Below the pieces are notes generated by a model, which was not told the origin of the DNA, did not search any database, and was given only the letters and a program-made list of their open reading frames with translations. Source: Baffinella frigidus (taxonomy: Eukaryota > Cryptophyceae > Cryptomonadales > Baffinellaceae). From it: a stretch of 11,636 nucleotides of DNA. Of this stretch, positions 10,543 to 11,636 are shown piece by piece. The position numbers were made by a program, and so were the translations under genes. Where the stretch lies: NCBI GenBank assembly GCA_026770585.1, contig MU646676.1, forward strand, positions 302,222-313,857, written 5' to 3'. Numbering within the stretch: position 1 is the stretch's first letter; each line of letters begins with the position of its first letter.

Positions 10543-10713
10543 GTTCATAGGCTAACGGACTAAACATGGGGTAGTTGGGCCTAAGGAATTGCCTACCGTA
10601 GGCCGTAGGGCTCCTATGACCAAAAAGTCCTAGGATTTTGGCCTACAGTAGGTGAGGTCCTAGGCAATCCCGTAGGCCTAACTACCCCATTTTTGGTCCG
10701 TCACCCTATTAAA
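10543..10713. mobile_element. Foldback element, family E
   Basis: ACGGACTAAACATGGGGTAG from 10555 pairs with the reverse complement of CTACCCCATTTTTGGTCCGT ending at 10701, and the stem extends inward to TTGCCT. Weaker pairing (TCATAGG against CCTATTA) extends it outward to about 10543-10713. Its core has CCTACCGTAGG at 10592-10602 and CCTACAGTAGG at 10642-10652. It splits a repeat whose uninterrupted form is at 8641-8660 (TTGGAAGGTGCAAGCTTCAG). Confidence 0.8.
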
Positions 10714-10720
10714 GTTGCGG

Positions 10721-10860
10721 GCTTCAGAACGTCTCGGAACACACCCGACAGCATCGGAGCTGTGTCACGCCACTGCTACCAGTATTGATCTCTCTACGCC
10801 CTCCCGCCACACCCAGGGTGCAGGCTGAGCTCAACCGGTTGAGCACCAACGTCTTAGGAC
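10721..10860 (+). repeat. Dispersed repeat, uninterrupted copy
   Basis: This is the partner of 8654-8930. It lacks the family A insertion found there, and so preserves the target: CCCAGGGTG, then CA, then GGCTGAGCTC. Downstream it carries CAACCGGTTG, a perfect 10-base palindrome. Confidence 0.85.
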
Positions 10861-11064
10861 GTCTTGGCGCGGCGCGCGGAATGCTGCTTGTCCTTGACCA
10901 AGTTGTTGGCCGCCACCTACCAAGGAAGAGCGCCCGCTTCAGATTCATAGAAACAGGAGCTGAAATTAGACGCGTAAAGCAACTCGACCTGGTAAAAATG
11001 TGAAAGCTCGGGTATTTTTCACCTCGAAACACGCGGGTTTCGAGGGCCCTTCAGCTGCTGTGTT

Positions 11065-11224
11065 CACACAGCGGACTTCGACTGGATTTCGGATAACCCC
11101 TAAGCGATGCGACATACGACCCTATGGTAGGCAATCCGTGGGGACATAGGGGGGTTCCTACAGATAAGGCAACGGAAAGTCTTTGGATTATCCACAGACG
11201 TTCCTTTCGTAGGCCCGTTGTGTG
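11065..11224. mobile_element. Foldback element, family C, copy 5
   Basis: 160 bp, starting CACACAGCGGACTTCGACTG and ending TCGTAGGCCCGTTGTGTG, in the same orientation as copy 2. The core is partly mutated (CCTATGGTAGG). Plus and minus open frames over it are translations of the repeat, and similar peptides recur in the other family C copies. Confidence 0.85.
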
Positions 11225-11390
11225 GCACGATGCTTTCCCTTCCACAAACAGTGTTTGGGAGTACACATCTTGTTTCTGGACAATCCACCGCCATATTCCA
11301 TCTCAATTCTAACAAATCAAAGCCTGACATAGCACATCAAGTGGGGCAGGTTCTGGAACGTTCCGAAAGCAGATTGGCGTGGTGATTTCT
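11225..11390. other. No gene recognised
   Basis: No exon or repeat family was found, apart from AGATTGGCGTGG at 11371-11382, which resembles the right end of family G without a partner. Confidence 0.5.
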
Positions 11391-11636
11391 CTAGTTGACC
11401 ATCAAGATTTGTGTCAAGTCAGTCGACTAAAGACGTGGTTGCACGTGAGCGTTCTCTCACCGTGTTGGGGCTGACAAGCTACACAGACCTAATGCTCAGT
11501 GGCCATGATGGTCATGGCGCGATTCCACGTGTGTTTTCTAGGGTGTATGGTTCACGATTCAGGGTCACCGTGTTGGGGCTGACGAGCGGCAGAACCGCGC
11601 TCTGGCACTGATACATGGTCTTTCAGTTGACCATCA
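11391..11636 (+). repeat. Direct repeats at the window edge
   Basis: TCACCGTGTTGGGGCTGAC with (A/G)AGC occurs at 11457 and 11565, 108 bases apart. AGTTGACCATCA occurs at 11393-11404 and as the very last bases 11625-11636. A tandem array or an element with direct repeats may continue beyond the window. ATGATGGTCATGGCGCG and similar short frames do not support a gene. Confidence 0.65.

Noticed and set aside
1-11636. CRISPR array or bacterial defence island
   Set aside because: Repeats are palindromic, of variable spacing and flanked by TA duplications; there are no cas-like genes and no bacterial gene structure.

Overview
The window looks like a repeat-saturated stretch of a eukaryotic nuclear genome. 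There is no intact protein-coding gene, no operon structure, and no rRNA or tRNA that I can recognise. Three things point to a eukaryote: short coding-like segments bounded by AG acceptors and GT donors, plant-type TTTAGGG telomere-like tracts, and a very dense population of short non-autonomous foldback (MITE-like) elements. The TTTAGGG motif, the G+C-rich exons and the repeat load suggest an alga. A large-genome green alga (prasinophyte) is plausible, but that is inference and the species cannot be fixed from this sequence.

Layout. 1-580: a 283-bp tandem duplication built on CCTGATATACC boxes and a 160-bp foldback element (family C). 580-1320: dispersed repeat family H, an ~80-bp degenerate tandem array and a TTTAGGG tract. 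1320-2680: C-rich telomere-like DNA, then an armadillo-repeat-like exon (1562-1627) followed by several decayed copies. The last copy is split by a 196-bp element (family F) with 51-bp perfect inverted ends and a TA target duplication. 2810-3560: a 34-bp tandem repeat and three copies of a second exon-like segment. 3580-3960: three different hairpin sequences, including a perfect 32-bp palindrome. 3990-5460: a third exon-like segment repeated five or more times, interleaved with telomere-like DNA, a family C element, a short insertion flanked by 19-bp direct repeats, and a satellite built on ATACGATGAT that occurs in both orientations.

5480-11636: mostly foldback elements and the older repeats they landed in. 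Family A (CAGGGGTACCTCGCTC ends, 112-118 bp, TA duplications) has six full copies plus two partial or interrupted ones. Family B is one element nested inside a family A copy. Family C (CACACAGCGG ends, 160 bp) has five full or damaged copies across the window. Family D (CCCTTAAGTGGCGAG ends) has two copies, family E one, and family G (CCACGCCAGA ends) five across the window. A second family F element lies at 7191-7374. Several insertions can be proven inside the window because an uninterrupted paralogue of the target is also present.

How the parts relate: nothing here forms a working gene set. The exon-like segments are all on the plus strand and may be remains, or living exons, of one armadillo-type gene whose exons and introns have been amplified. 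The most interesting pattern is modular: families A, B, C, D and E have different terminal repeats but share an internal palindromic core (CCTACNGTAGG, usually with CCTAGGACC), and the two family F elements share a core but not their ends.
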